A stretch of DNA of 64,000 nt, taken from the NCBI RefSeq assembly GCF_017353175.1, contig NZ_JAFMYW010000003.1:310001-374000 (forward strand), written 5' to 3'. Positions 24,730-33,525 of this stretch are shown here, one piece after another. A program made the translations under genes and the position numbers. This DNA is from Fibrella forsythiae (lineage in GTDB: Bacteria > Bacteroidota > Bacteroidia > Cytophagales > Spirosomataceae). How positions within the stretch are numbered: position 1 is the first letter of the stretch; every line of letters starts with the position of its first letter. The notes below the pieces were generated by a model. That model did no database searches. It was not told where the DNA came from and saw only the letters and a list, made by a program, of their open reading frames with translations.

Positions 24730-24788
24730 GGATGCTTGCTTTGCGTCTTTTTAGTGATCCCGACGGAAGGAGGGATGACCAAAAAGAT

Positions 24789-26675
24789 TTACCAGATAAT
24801 TGAATAGGCTGCGGTGCCGCTAGTACCGGTAGCTTTTACGGGAATCAGCAGTTCCTGGGTACGTTGTGGGGTGGCCCGGATAACCGGTTTTTCGTTGGCG
24901 GGCAGTTCAATGAAATACTGTTTATCATTGATGGCGTAGAGGCCATTAGCCATTTGGGTAATGCTGCTTCCCTCGGCAACGCGGCACCAGAGCTGGCCTT
25001 TTTCCTGCCCCAAGCCTACAGTGAAGGAGTGCGCCAACCGGCGGCCCTCATCCTGTGTGGTAAACGATTCGCGAACGCTGGCCGTGCCGAGTGCATACTT
25101 GAAAACGGGCCGTCCAGTCTTATCCAGGTCGTATCCCTGGTTCGTGTAAACCGTGTTGGAATCGGGCCAGGCGGCGTTTTTGTCGGCCAGAAACGTGATA
25201 GACGGTTTTCCTGCCATCTCGATCACGCTACCCAGCGGTACCGATAGTTGCGTCTCGCCGCGGCCATACCACATGGGCGTTGTTTCCAGAAAGTCGCCGC
25301 GCCATATCTGTAGCAATTCGCCTTTGCTCAAGTCAATGCTGTAGTTGGCCTCACCCGGCTCGCCAACCGAGATGGTATGGGTACGTTTGGTACCTTTATA
25401 ATTGACAAAGCCGCGTTGCATAACAGGTTCACCTTTCGCCAGCAGCGAAATCTCGCCAACCGGATCCTGCGCCAAAATGACCGGATTCAGCGTGGTGTAC
25501 TGAACGCCTGGCCCTTCGAGCGACAGGGTGATATCGTTGGTGCGGGCATACCAGAGGCCGAAATTCTTGTAATATGCCAGCGTAAGCGGATGATCGCCCG
25601 CTTCGAGCGTTACCATGGCCGATGCCGACCCGCCATGGCGGCCGCTGATGGTGAACACCGGTTTGTTGGCAATGGTCAACTGACCTTCTCCGTTCGGATT
25701 GTTCGGGTTGGTCTCTGCCGGTATCCAGGCCAGGTTCAAATCAATCAGGTACTGGCCCGTGCGGGGAATATGAATGGTGCCGGTAATAACGCCGCCAAAC
25801 TTATCGCGGCTGCCGGGGGCAAGGTGCGCCAATACGTCGAGGTCCATCTCGCGTTTGGCCGTCATCGAGGTCATATCGTCGATTGATTTGAAGCGGCCAT
25901 CATACGCCTTCAGTTTCATGTTGGTCAGTGTAACCGGCTCTGTTCCATAGGCTTTGTAGCGAATGGAACGGATGGCCACGGCACCGTGGTCGCCCTGAAT
26001 CATCAGCGGGCCGGTTGGTTTTTCATCCGTAAAAGCAGCAGCGCGGGTTGGACCAGTCACTTCCACGTTTTCCTGAACGACAACACCATTCTGCATTACT
26101 TTCAGAAAACGGGCATTGGCAATTTTCTGACCATTGCTGTTGAAACGGGGCGCGCGAAATACAATGGAGAGATGCTGCCACAGCCCAGGCGCTTTGCTGA
26201 CGTTCTGAGCAGGCGGGTGACCTTCGTAGCCTTTCCGGCCCTCGGGGCGGCTCTCATCCCAGCGTTCATAAATAGCCCCGCAATCGCTTGATTTCGGCGT
26301 TTTAACGCCCCAACTATCGAACAGCTGCACTTCGTAGCGACCCTGCAGATAAATGCCCGCGTTAGATCCCTTCTCCATCATGAAGTCGAGTTCCAGCTGC
26401 AGGTCGCCGTGTTCCATGTTGGTGAACAGGTGCTCGTTGGTCTTCGCCGACAGTTTATTGACAAGAATGCCGGTTCCGGATTTGGTGCTACCCTTACCGG
26501 CTGCATTGAGGTCGTAGAAGACATCACCCGCAACGCTCCAGTTGCCAGGGGCCGGTTTAAATGCCGACAGATTTTGCAAATCGATCTGCTGAAATGGTAA
26601 TTGATTCTGCTGCGCCGACGCGTAGAGCGCCCAGGAGAGCAGGCTGGTTAGAAGGAAGAAAAAACGATAGAACAT
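24789..26675 (-). CDS. DUF1080/PA14-like secreted glycoside-processing protein
   Basis: 628 residues with signal peptide (SLLSWALYASAQ). Residues about 30-235 are a DUF1080 concanavalin-like domain (GDLQLELDFMMEKGSNAGIYLQGRYEVQLFDSWG, APGLWQHLSIVF); this family includes 3-keto-disaccharide hydrolases. Residues 270-395 look PA14-like (GVITGTIHIPRTGQYLIDLNL). The C-terminal third is shared with the protein at 50158-51852. Paired upstream of the cupredoxin dehydrogenase, it suggests an oxidise-then-cleave route for glycosides, which is inference. Confidence 0.8.
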   Translation of the reverse strand: MFYRFFFLLTSLLSWALYASAQQNQLPFQQIDLQNLSAFKPAPGNWSVAGDVFYDLNAAGKGSTKSGTGILVNKLSAKTNEHLFTNMEHGDLQLELDFMMEKGSNAGIYLQGRYEVQLFDSWGVKTPKSSDCGAIYERWDESRPEGRKGYEGHPPAQNVSKAPGLWQHLSIVFRAPRFNSNGQKIANARFLKVMQNGVVVQENVEVTGPTRAAAFTDEKPTGPLMIQGDHGAVAIRSIRYKAYGTEPVTLTNMKLKAYDGRFKSIDDMTSMTAKREMDLDVLAHLAPGSRDKFGGVITGTIHIPRTGQYLIDLNLAWIPAETNPNNPNGEGQLTIANKPVFTISGRHGGSASAMVTLEAGDHPLTLAYYKNFGLWYARTNDITLSLEGPGVQYTTLNPVILAQDPVGEISLLAKGEPVMQRGFVNYKGTKRTHTISVGEPGEANYSIDLSKGELLQIWRGDFLETTPMWYGRGETQLSVPLGSVIEMAGKPSITFLADKNAAWPDSNTVYTNQGYDLDKTGRPVFKYALGTASVRESFTTQDEGRRLAHSFTVGLGQEKGQLWCRVAEGSSITQMANGLYAINDKQYFIELPANEKPVIRATPQRTQELLIPVKATGTSGTAAYSIIW

Positions 26676-27135
26676 AGTTACTGAAAAGAGGAAGCTACTT
26701 TTTTTACTGATTGATAAGTTAATTAACTACAGGTAGAAAGTGGCTCAACCGGGAGGCCAGGTACGTTGCCACCTGCGAAGTACCGCAGGCTCAGCGTCAT
26801 TATCATGGATTTGTAGCCTCTTATTTTATTCACTCACACGAAGACGTACATCATAATCCGGGAGCCGGATAAAGACAGCTAATTTACGGGTAATCTGGCT
26901 GTTTTGAGGAATGATATCGTGCTTTGTTAACGTCAATTCCCGGCAGATCAATCCACGACAGGCGGGTAAACAAACGTACCCGTATGGCTTATTGTGCAGG
27001 TAGTCTGTAGCCTTACCATGAAATCAGGGCAAGTGATGGCGAAGGCAGATTGGTGAGCCCTGTTAGCGAGCTTTTGGGCTGGCTCAGCGCCCAATTGGCT
27101 AAATAGCTGGTAAGATTACGTATATTGGCCTGTCA
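26676..27135. other. 460-bp divergent intergenic region
   Basis: Separates the DUF1080 gene from the histidine kinase. It contains two copies of the GGTACGTT/AACGTACC word (about 26760 and 26969) but I find no clear promoter boxes, small gene or RNA fold in it. Confidence 0.4.
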
Positions 27136-28632
27136 ATGAAGCTGTTGCCCATGTTCACCCGCTCCCTCACGTATCGATACTTATTGGCTCTATCACTTGT
27201 CGCTGGCCTTGCAATTTGGGGGCAGGTACTGGTGCAACGGCAACTCAACGAGCAGGAGAACGATTCGTGGCTCATAAACTACGCTGGTCGGCAGCGTTTT
27301 CAGAGTCAGGCAATTGTGAAAGATGTACTGCTGCTCACAACGGCCTCATCAGTGGTCGATACCAAACAGGTTGTCGCCGAATTAACGCAGTTACTGGCCA
27401 CTTGGGAGCGATACCACCTTGAACTTCGCACGGGTAAACTGACGGATCTGAACGCGCAACACGTTAATAGCGACACCATTCGGAACATGTTCGGAGCGAT
27501 CCAGCCGCACTTCGAAGCCATTCGGCTGAAAACCCGTTATCTGCTTGATCGGCCGAAGCTGACCCCCGGTGACAAAAACCAGGCTATTGAGGCTATCCTG
27601 GCCCATGAGCGGCCGTTTCTGACCCAGATGGATCAGATCGTGCGTCAATATCAACATGAGGCCCAACAAAAAATCGAGACGTTGCAGGGTATCGAATGGG
27701 TCCTGATGAGTGTCACGCTGCTGGTGCTGCTGCTCGAAGCCCTGCTGATCTTCAACCCGGTAGTACAGACGCTTCGTGCCACGTTTACACAACTGACTAC
27801 GGCCCGCCAGCAGGCAGAGGCGGCTAACGAGGCCCTGATTGCCTCGAATACAAGCCTTCAGCAAACCCAGCAGCAATTGCTTCGTGAGTCGGGGCTGCGT
27901 CATCAGCAACAATTGAGCGAGCAACGGATTCGGATGGCCTCGCTGGTTCAGGGACAGGAAGATGAACGCCGCCGCCTGTCACGCGATCTGCACGATGGGA
28001 TTGGACAGATGCTGACGGGGCTTAAACTATTGGCCGAAAACCTGCGATCTGCTCACCTGCTTCCGGATAATGAGCAACGTACCTACGCCAGCCTGAAAGG
28101 CCTGGTTGTAAAGATTATTCAGGAAACACGCCATATATCAAATAATCTGATGCCCCCCGTGCTGAGCGATTTTGGCCTTGAACCAGCGTTGCGTTACGTG
28201 GCTGAACAGGCAGTGAATCAATCGGGAATGACGATCAGGGTGCTGGCGCAGGGGGCCGACACCCGCCTGGAACAGAGCCTGGAGATTGGCCTGTATCGAA
28301 TTGCGCAGGAAGCCCTAACCAACGCCATCAGGCATGCCAATGCTACCGACATTGATATTGAACTGCGTATCCGCGAAAACCGGCTACTACTCGCCATCAG
28401 TGATAATGGCCGTGGGGTAGGAACCGCTCAGGGAGACGATGTGGTGAACGGCCAGGGGCTACACAACATGCGCCAGCGCGCCCGCCTGATGGACGGCGTA
28501 TTCCGACTCATCTCGCAGCCCAATCAGGGCACGCGAATTGTCGTAACGATTCCGCTGGATACAGAAGTGGCCGATCCGTTATCGCTTGCCAGCCAGAAAG
28601 ACACTGAAGCCATCCAGAATCTGAAACCCTGA
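27136..28632 (+). CDS. Sensor histidine kinase with PilJ-type sensor (NarX-like)
   Basis: 498 residues. TM1 (about 13-30) and TM2 (about 188-208) enclose a PilJ/NarX-type four-helix sensor with AGRQRFQSQ. A coiled coil follows, then HisKA_3 with the phosphoacceptor in RRLSRDLHDGIGQML and an HATPase domain (IAQEALTNAIRHAN, DNGRGVG, GLHNMRQRARLM). This class normally works with a NarL-type response regulator, but none is adjacent. Nitrate-like or small anionic ligands are known for the sensor fold; the ligand here is unknown. Confidence 0.9.
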   Translation: MKLLPMFTRSLTYRYLLALSLVAGLAIWGQVLVQRQLNEQENDSWLINYAGRQRFQSQAIVKDVLLLTTASSVVDTKQVVAELTQLLATWERYHLELRTGKLTDLNAQHVNSDTIRNMFGAIQPHFEAIRLKTRYLLDRPKLTPGDKNQAIEAILAHERPFLTQMDQIVRQYQHEAQQKIETLQGIEWVLMSVTLLVLLLEALLIFNPVVQTLRATFTQLTTARQQAEAANEALIASNTSLQQTQQQLLRESGLRHQQQLSEQRIRMASLVQGQEDERRRLSRDLHDGIGQMLTGLKLLAENLRSAHLLPDNEQRTYASLKGLVVKIIQETRHISNNLMPPVLSDFGLEPALRYVAEQAVNQSGMTIRVLAQGADTRLEQSLEIGLYRIAQEALTNAIRHANATDIDIELRIRENRLLLAISDNGRGVGTAQGDDVVNGQGLHNMRQRARLMDGVFRLISQPNQGTRIVVTIPLDTEVADPLSLASQKDTEAIQNLKP

Positions 28633-28683
28633 ATGCTGCTGGCTGAAAGGCAGTAACAAAAGGGGTAATACGCCGCCCTATCG

Positions 28684-29919
28684 TTACCGGTCAACTTCGC
28701 CCATGACCAGATCCAGGGAGCCAATGACAGCCACCAGATCAGCCAGCATACCACCCCGGCTGATCTCGGCAATAACCGATAGGTTGTGGAAGGAACACGC
28801 CCGGCAGTGCGACCGCACCGGAATGTCAGACCGGCCATCGGTACGGAAAAAGAACCCAAGTTCGCCCTTGGCGCTTTCGCCCCGGAAATAATAATCACCG
28901 GCCTTAGGCCGAATTTTCTTGGGCACCATCGCCTGCGGATTGTAGTCAGGCGTACGTTTATAATCGGACGTTAGCCGGTCGAGGCATTGTTCGATGATGC
29001 GTACCGACTCCCAGCACTCCCGAACGCGTACGTAGTTCCGGTCCCAGCAATCGCCAACCGCGCCCGCCTGCCCGGTACCGATGGGAATATCGAAATCCAG
29101 TTCGGGGTAAACCGAATAGGCATCAACCCGGCGCAGGTCGTAGCGCAGGCCGGAGCCACGTAATACGGGGCCGGTGCATCCATAATCGATGGCAACGGCC
29201 AGAGGCAACACACCCACGTTGCCCGTTCGTTTCCGGAAAATCTCATTGTCGATCAGGACTTCCTGCAATTCAACCAGCTTGGGTTTCAGGTACGTGACAA
29301 ATTCGCGGCAGCGTTCCTCGAAGCCAACGGGCAGGTCGTAGAAGAGACCGCCAATCCAGATGTAGTTGTAGAGCATCCGCGCGCCAGATACCCATTCCAG
29401 CATCCGTTGAATGTGTTCGCGGTCGCGCATGAGCCAGAGGAAGGGCGTAAACGCACCAATATCAAGGCCATATGTACCTATAGCCACAAAGTGCGAGGCA
29501 ATCCGGTTCAGTTCGGCCACCAGCACGCGGATGTATTCGGTCCGTTTCGGAATATCGTTCTCAATACCCAGCATCCGCTCAACGGCCATGGCCCAGATGT
29601 GCTCGCCGTTCATAGCGGCCAGATAATCGAGCCGATCAACGAACGGAATGCCCTGATTGAACGGTACATGCTGGGTGTGGGCTTCAAAGCAGCGATGCAG
29701 GTAGCCGAGGTGCGGCACCACATCCTGCACGATTTCGCCACTGGTAACAATCTCAAGCCGCAATACACCGTGGGTACTGGGGTGCTGTGGACCCATGTTC
29801 AGAATCATCTCGCCCTCACCGAGCTGCTCCGGATCATACACGTTCGGCTCCGATGCTCGGAAGTGCCCAGGGCTGTATTCGTACTGGAGGCGGGATTCGA
29901 GCGGTTGTTCTGTGATCAT
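28684..29919 (-). CDS. nuoD: NADH-quinone oxidoreductase subunit D, solitary copy
   Basis: 411 residues of the 49-kDa/NuoD family: MGPQHPSTHGVLRLEI near residue 41, FVDRLDYLAAMNGEH, TEYIRVLVAELNRIASHF, and the end GSLDLVMGEVDR. It forms part of the peripheral arm near the quinone site of complex I. No other nuo gene is adjacent, so this is a solitary copy. The stretch VRSHCRACSFHNL replaces the usual RVRPPSF-type sequence near the C-terminus. It may serve an alternative complex I or be a paralogue with another partner. Confidence 0.9.
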   Translation of the reverse strand: MITEQPLESRLQYEYSPGHFRASEPNVYDPEQLGEGEMILNMGPQHPSTHGVLRLEIVTSGEIVQDVVPHLGYLHRCFEAHTQHVPFNQGIPFVDRLDYLAAMNGEHIWAMAVERMLGIENDIPKRTEYIRVLVAELNRIASHFVAIGTYGLDIGAFTPFLWLMRDREHIQRMLEWVSGARMLYNYIWIGGLFYDLPVGFEERCREFVTYLKPKLVELQEVLIDNEIFRKRTGNVGVLPLAVAIDYGCTGPVLRGSGLRYDLRRVDAYSVYPELDFDIPIGTGQAGAVGDCWDRNYVRVRECWESVRIIEQCLDRLTSDYKRTPDYNPQAMVPKKIRPKAGDYYFRGESAKGELGFFFRTDGRSDIPVRSHCRACSFHNLSVIAEISRGGMLADLVAVIGSLDLVMGEVDR

Positions 29920-30089
29920 GGTGTGTAAAAGGAATATAGAAAACCTTTTCTCCTGCCAAAGTAACAGCCATCTGGCGGGAATATGTTCGTGAGGCCGCCA
30001 GGAAATGGAAACAGGTCATTGCCTCAGTAATCGATAACAAAGCCGTTGCAGACTAGCTTCTATACGTTCAACTCAATACGTAACGTATC

Positions 30090-30491
30090 ATGGGAATCAC
30101 CTTAGCACAAGCTGAACAGGCTATAGCCGCCGCAAAAGCCAAATCGACCGAATTGGGTCTGAAAATGAACATTGCCGTTGTTGATGCCGGAGCCAACCTG
30201 GTTGCCTTTGCCCGGCAGGACGGAGCCTGGTTGGGGTCGGTCGATATTTCGATCAAAAAAGCAAAAACGGCGCGTTTCTTCGATATGAACACGGGTGACC
30301 TGGGGCAGGCCTCACAACCGGGCGGTTCGCTTTACAACATCGAACACTCAAACGGGGGATTGATAACCTTTCCCGGTGGTATTCCCCTCAAGGATGCGAA
30401 CGGCGAAGTAATTGGCGGCATTGGCGTCTCGGGCAGTACCGTTGAGAATGACCATACCGTGGCGCAGGCTGGGGCATCGGGGATTAACTAG
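30090..30491 (+). CDS. GlcG/HbpS-family protein
   Basis: 133 residues, full family length: [38 protein letters not shown], then [28 protein letters not shown]. HbpS-like proteins bind haem or cobalamin and GlcG is found in glycolate operons; the fold is a PAS-like sandwich. No export signal. It stands alone between nuoD and the membrane-protein operon, so its ligand is open. Confidence 0.88.
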   Translation: MGITLAQAEQAIAAAKAKSTELGLKMNIAVVDAGANLVAFARQDGAWLGSVDISIKKAKTARFFDMNTGDLGQASQPGGSLYNIEHSNGGLITFPGGIPLKDANGEVIGGIGVSGSTVENDHTVAQAGASGIN

Positions 30492-30631
30492 GTACTTAAA
30501 TTGCTTTTGTCGTGCTGTCTTGCCCCGCGCCCTTCCATGCCGGTTAGGGTGATAACTTACATCTGAATGTTCATGTCGCCCCTGAACGAAGTGGAAGGGC
30601 CGGGCAATGGCAACCCGGCAGCACACAACTA

Positions 30632-31666
30632 CTAACCCGGTAACGTACCTGTGTCGCCTCGCCGCCAGATGAAGCCATCGAGCACGTAGTGCGTTAGCTG
30701 AGGTAGGGCCAGAAGCGGCACAATCAGCACCAGCCAACCGGAATTGGTCAGCGAGGGTAGGTACTGGAACGGGCCGAATACGCTGGCATGATCGCGCCAG
30801 ACGAGACCGTCCCAGAGGCCTTCTTCCAGGTAAGCCAGCAGTGCCAGCAAGCCAATAAACAGGCATACTCCCCAGATCTTTGTTTGAAGTTGTATCGGCA
30901 TGGTGCGACGGTTGCTTACCCAGATCAGGGCCATGTAGGGGATGCCGTGGGCCACTACGTTGAGCAGCGTAAACGTCAGATCGCCGTTGAACCAGACAAT
31001 ACCCACGTACCACGACAGCGCCGTGCCAAGTACCAGTGCCTGCTTGGGTACGTTCCCCGTTTTATGACGAACGAATTGCCCCACTTCCTGTCCAACGTAT
31101 GCGAGCAGCAGACCAGCATAGGCGATACCCAGCGCCAGCTTGATCGTTTCGGCTATACCTACCGGAAGGGTGGGTTGCCAGAAATCACCGTCGACAAACC
31201 AGTTGAAATTGCGGTTGGGCGACAGATGCCACCAGAGAATAGGGTAGAGCGTGGCGGCGTAAATGGTCAGCGTGTCGAGGCGGGTAGTCTGCGTATGTCG
31301 ATTATACAGCTTCAGAAACCCGTATTGCTGCCTGATGAAATGAAACACGGCCACGTAGGCCAGCCCCCGCCAGAACCACTCAGCGCCAAGGCTGTATAGC
31401 AACGTACCCAGCGCATAGCAGAGTACGGGCACCAGCAGAAACGTCACCCGCTGCCGCCGAAAACGCGCCGAGTCGGCGTAGGTGCGGAATAGCGTACTAT
31501 ACACGTGCGCCACGTCGATGAGCAACACCAGCCCGACCCAGGCAGCTACAGGCATGTCATTGGTCTGGCCATACTGCTCGGGCAATAACGCCACCACGCC
31601 CAGCGCCACAAACGGTGGAGCCAGTATAAACGCACTGTCGTAAGCCGGTGATTTGATCCAGGACAT
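30632..31666 (-). CDS. Polytopic membrane protein with conserved histidines, unknown
   Basis: 344 residues with about 9-10 hydrophobic segments. Histidines sit in or beside membrane helices: DVAHVYSTLFRTY, YVAVFHFIRQQYGFLKLYNRH, NVVAHGIPYMALIW and LTHYVLDGFIWR. Such spacing is seen in membrane metalloenzymes, but I recognise no family. It is the last gene of the SpeD-DUF4178-DUF350-aminopropyltransferase-oxidoreductase run, 131 bp after the oxidoreductase, so membership is likely but not certain. Confidence 0.7.
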   Translation of the reverse strand: MSWIKSPAYDSAFILAPPFVALGVVALLPEQYGQTNDMPVAAWVGLVLLIDVAHVYSTLFRTYADSARFRRQRVTFLLVPVLCYALGTLLYSLGAEWFWRGLAYVAVFHFIRQQYGFLKLYNRHTQTTRLDTLTIYAATLYPILWWHLSPNRNFNWFVDGDFWQPTLPVGIAETIKLALGIAYAGLLLAYVGQEVGQFVRHKTGNVPKQALVLGTALSWYVGIVWFNGDLTFTLLNVVAHGIPYMALIWVSNRRTMPIQLQTKIWGVCLFIGLLALLAYLEEGLWDGLVWRDHASVFGPFQYLPSLTNSGWLVLIVPLLALPQLTHYVLDGFIWRRGDTGTLPG

Positions 31667-31740
31667 GGGTGGTGAGTTGTGTAGGCTTGGGGCTGAAAAA
31701 TTTTTGACTATTAAAAAGATGAATGATCGTTTTTTATCAT

Positions 31741-31769
31741 CCCGACCGGTCCGCCGGTGCGGTCAGGAG
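31741..31769. repeat. Hairpin between oxidoreductase and membrane-protein genes
   Basis: TCCCGACCG and CGGTCAGGA pair with one bulge around a GC-rich loop. No proper T-tract on either side. It could partially separate the last operon gene. Confidence 0.4.
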
Positions 31770-31797
31770 GACAAAAAAATGTTCAACGGACAGGGAA

Positions 31798-33471
31798 TCA
31801 AGTAGCAATACCTCCCCCTGTCAGCATCGCGTTCACGGCGCGGATGCCCTGCGAAAATGCTTCTTCAAAAATAGAGATACCGCTCAGATCGCTGTGCGCG
31901 AAATAGACACGGGCCTGAACTGGCTGCCGGGCTTTCTGGCGTGCTTCGCCCCATATGAAGCCGGGTGTTGGCGAAATCATGCCATGTCCCCATACCCACA
32001 CGTCGGCCTGCTGAATATGCGCCGACAAGCCAGGATGGGCCGTTTCCAGCTCCGTCATGGTCTGGTGCAGCCATTCTTCGCGGGTAGTATGATACGCCCG
32101 CCGACGAACCTCTGCCGGGTCGTTACCAGTCAGGGGACGATATATGGTAAGTACCCGCTGCGGGCTGTCGGTCAGGTGCTGATGATTGGCCGACACGTAC
32201 CCAACCGATTCGGTGCCGTAGAGCACATTATCCCAGCACAAGGTTTTCCCGGCGGTTTGGGGTAGCGCATTCACGGTCAGGTTGACCACCACCCAGGGCG
32301 CGTAGTGAAAGCCAGTTGCCGTTCGGGTTGGGTCAGCGGTAGTCAGGAGCCGGTTGGCTACGAATTGCGGAACAGCCAGTAACACCTTTCTGGCGCGAAT
32401 CACGGTTTGTTTCCCCGTAGGGACGTTATTGACCGACACTCGAACAGCCGACGGGTCAGCCAGGTCGATGGCGTATGCGATGGTTTGCGAGCGGATTGGT
32501 GAATCGGCCTGCTGACGTAACTGATTCATCAGAAATCCGTTGCCTTCGGGCCAGGTCAAAACGGCCGACGTGAGCGTTGCTCCGTTGGCATCGACGCCAA
32601 CACCTTTGCGCGAGGCGAAGTAATGCAGCCCTGCCCAGGCCGACGTTTGGTTTGGTGTGGTGCCGTAGTCGTCTTTGCAACTGTAGGCCACATACCAGCG
32701 CAGGTACGTTGAGGTGAACCCCTGCTGATCGAGCCACTCCGTCATCGTGATGGTGTCCAGTAGTCGATACGCCGGGTCGGTCGAGGAACGGTCGAGGGGA
32801 ATGGCGAAGGCGTCGCGGCCGTCGGCTCCTTTAGCTTTCTTTAGGGTTTCGATGAGGGCTAGAAAGCGCGTAATCTGCTGGTGGTCAGCGTCGGGGATTC
32901 CTTCGTTCGGAATCAGCCCGTCCTGCCACCGACCGTCGAGAAACAACCGTTCTTCGGGGTCGTGGCACAGGTGATAGTCGTTGTAAATGGGCGTTCCGTT
33001 GGCCGTACAACCAGTAATCGTTCCGGTTTCTCGCAAAAAATCAATCAGTTCAGCATGTCGAGCATCAGGTACGGGCAGGTAATGTGCCCCCCATGGAAAA
33101 GCCGAAACATCGTTTTTCCCACTGCCGGAATTGCCGCCGGGTTGCGTTTCCAGCTCCAGCATCAACGTGTTCCGAACACCTTTCTGCCAGAGCCACCGCC
33201 GCGCCGATAGGCCCGAAATGCCCCCGCCAACGATCACAACATCGTAAATGTCCGGTTCAACGGCGGTTGCCGGTGCCAGCGTTTGCCGGAGCCAGTGACC
33301 CGCCTTTGCGTTGGGTCCAAGTAAGTTTCCCGGTACGTTACTCCAGTTCTGGCCGGTCGACAACGTACCTGAATCGCTGCCGCCTGCCGTTGTGCAGCCC
33401 GGTACCAAAGGCGGCACCGTGAAAGCCGTAAGCCCCAGCGCAGTGGTCTGTATAAATCGGCGACGGTTCAT
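31798..33471 (-). CDS. Tat-exported FAD/NAD(P)-binding oxidoreductase, lipoprotein-like
   Basis: 557 residues. The N-terminus MNRRRFIQTTALGL is twin-arginine-like and VPGC at about 26-29 is a possible lipobox. A Rossmann motif VVIVGGGISGLSARRWLW (about 80) is followed by LELETQPGGNS, typical of flavin amine-oxidase/phytoene-desaturase-like enzymes. The end ISIFEEAFSQGIRAVNAM fits the FAD-binding closing motif. It follows the aminopropyltransferase by 54 bp, so a polyamine-like amine substrate in the periplasm is an attractive guess. Confidence 0.8.
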   Translation of the reverse strand: MNRRRFIQTTALGLTAFTVPPLVPGCTTAGGSDSGTLSTGQNWSNVPGNLLGPNAKAGHWLRQTLAPATAVEPDIYDVVIVGGGISGLSARRWLWQKGVRNTLMLELETQPGGNSGSGKNDVSAFPWGAHYLPVPDARHAELIDFLRETGTITGCTANGTPIYNDYHLCHDPEERLFLDGRWQDGLIPNEGIPDADHQQITRFLALIETLKKAKGADGRDAFAIPLDRSSTDPAYRLLDTITMTEWLDQQGFTSTYLRWYVAYSCKDDYGTTPNQTSAWAGLHYFASRKGVGVDANGATLTSAVLTWPEGNGFLMNQLRQQADSPIRSQTIAYAIDLADPSAVRVSVNNVPTGKQTVIRARKVLLAVPQFVANRLLTTADPTRTATGFHYAPWVVVNLTVNALPQTAGKTLCWDNVLYGTESVGYVSANHQHLTDSPQRVLTIYRPLTGNDPAEVRRRAYHTTREEWLHQTMTELETAHPGLSAHIQQADVWVWGHGMISPTPGFIWGEARQKARQPVQARVYFAHSDLSGISIFEEAFSQGIRAVNAMLTGGGIAT

Positions 33472-33525
33472 CAGTTGTTGTTAATTTTCCCCAGCCTCTC
33501 CCCTTAAACAAGGGGCGGCGTTGGT

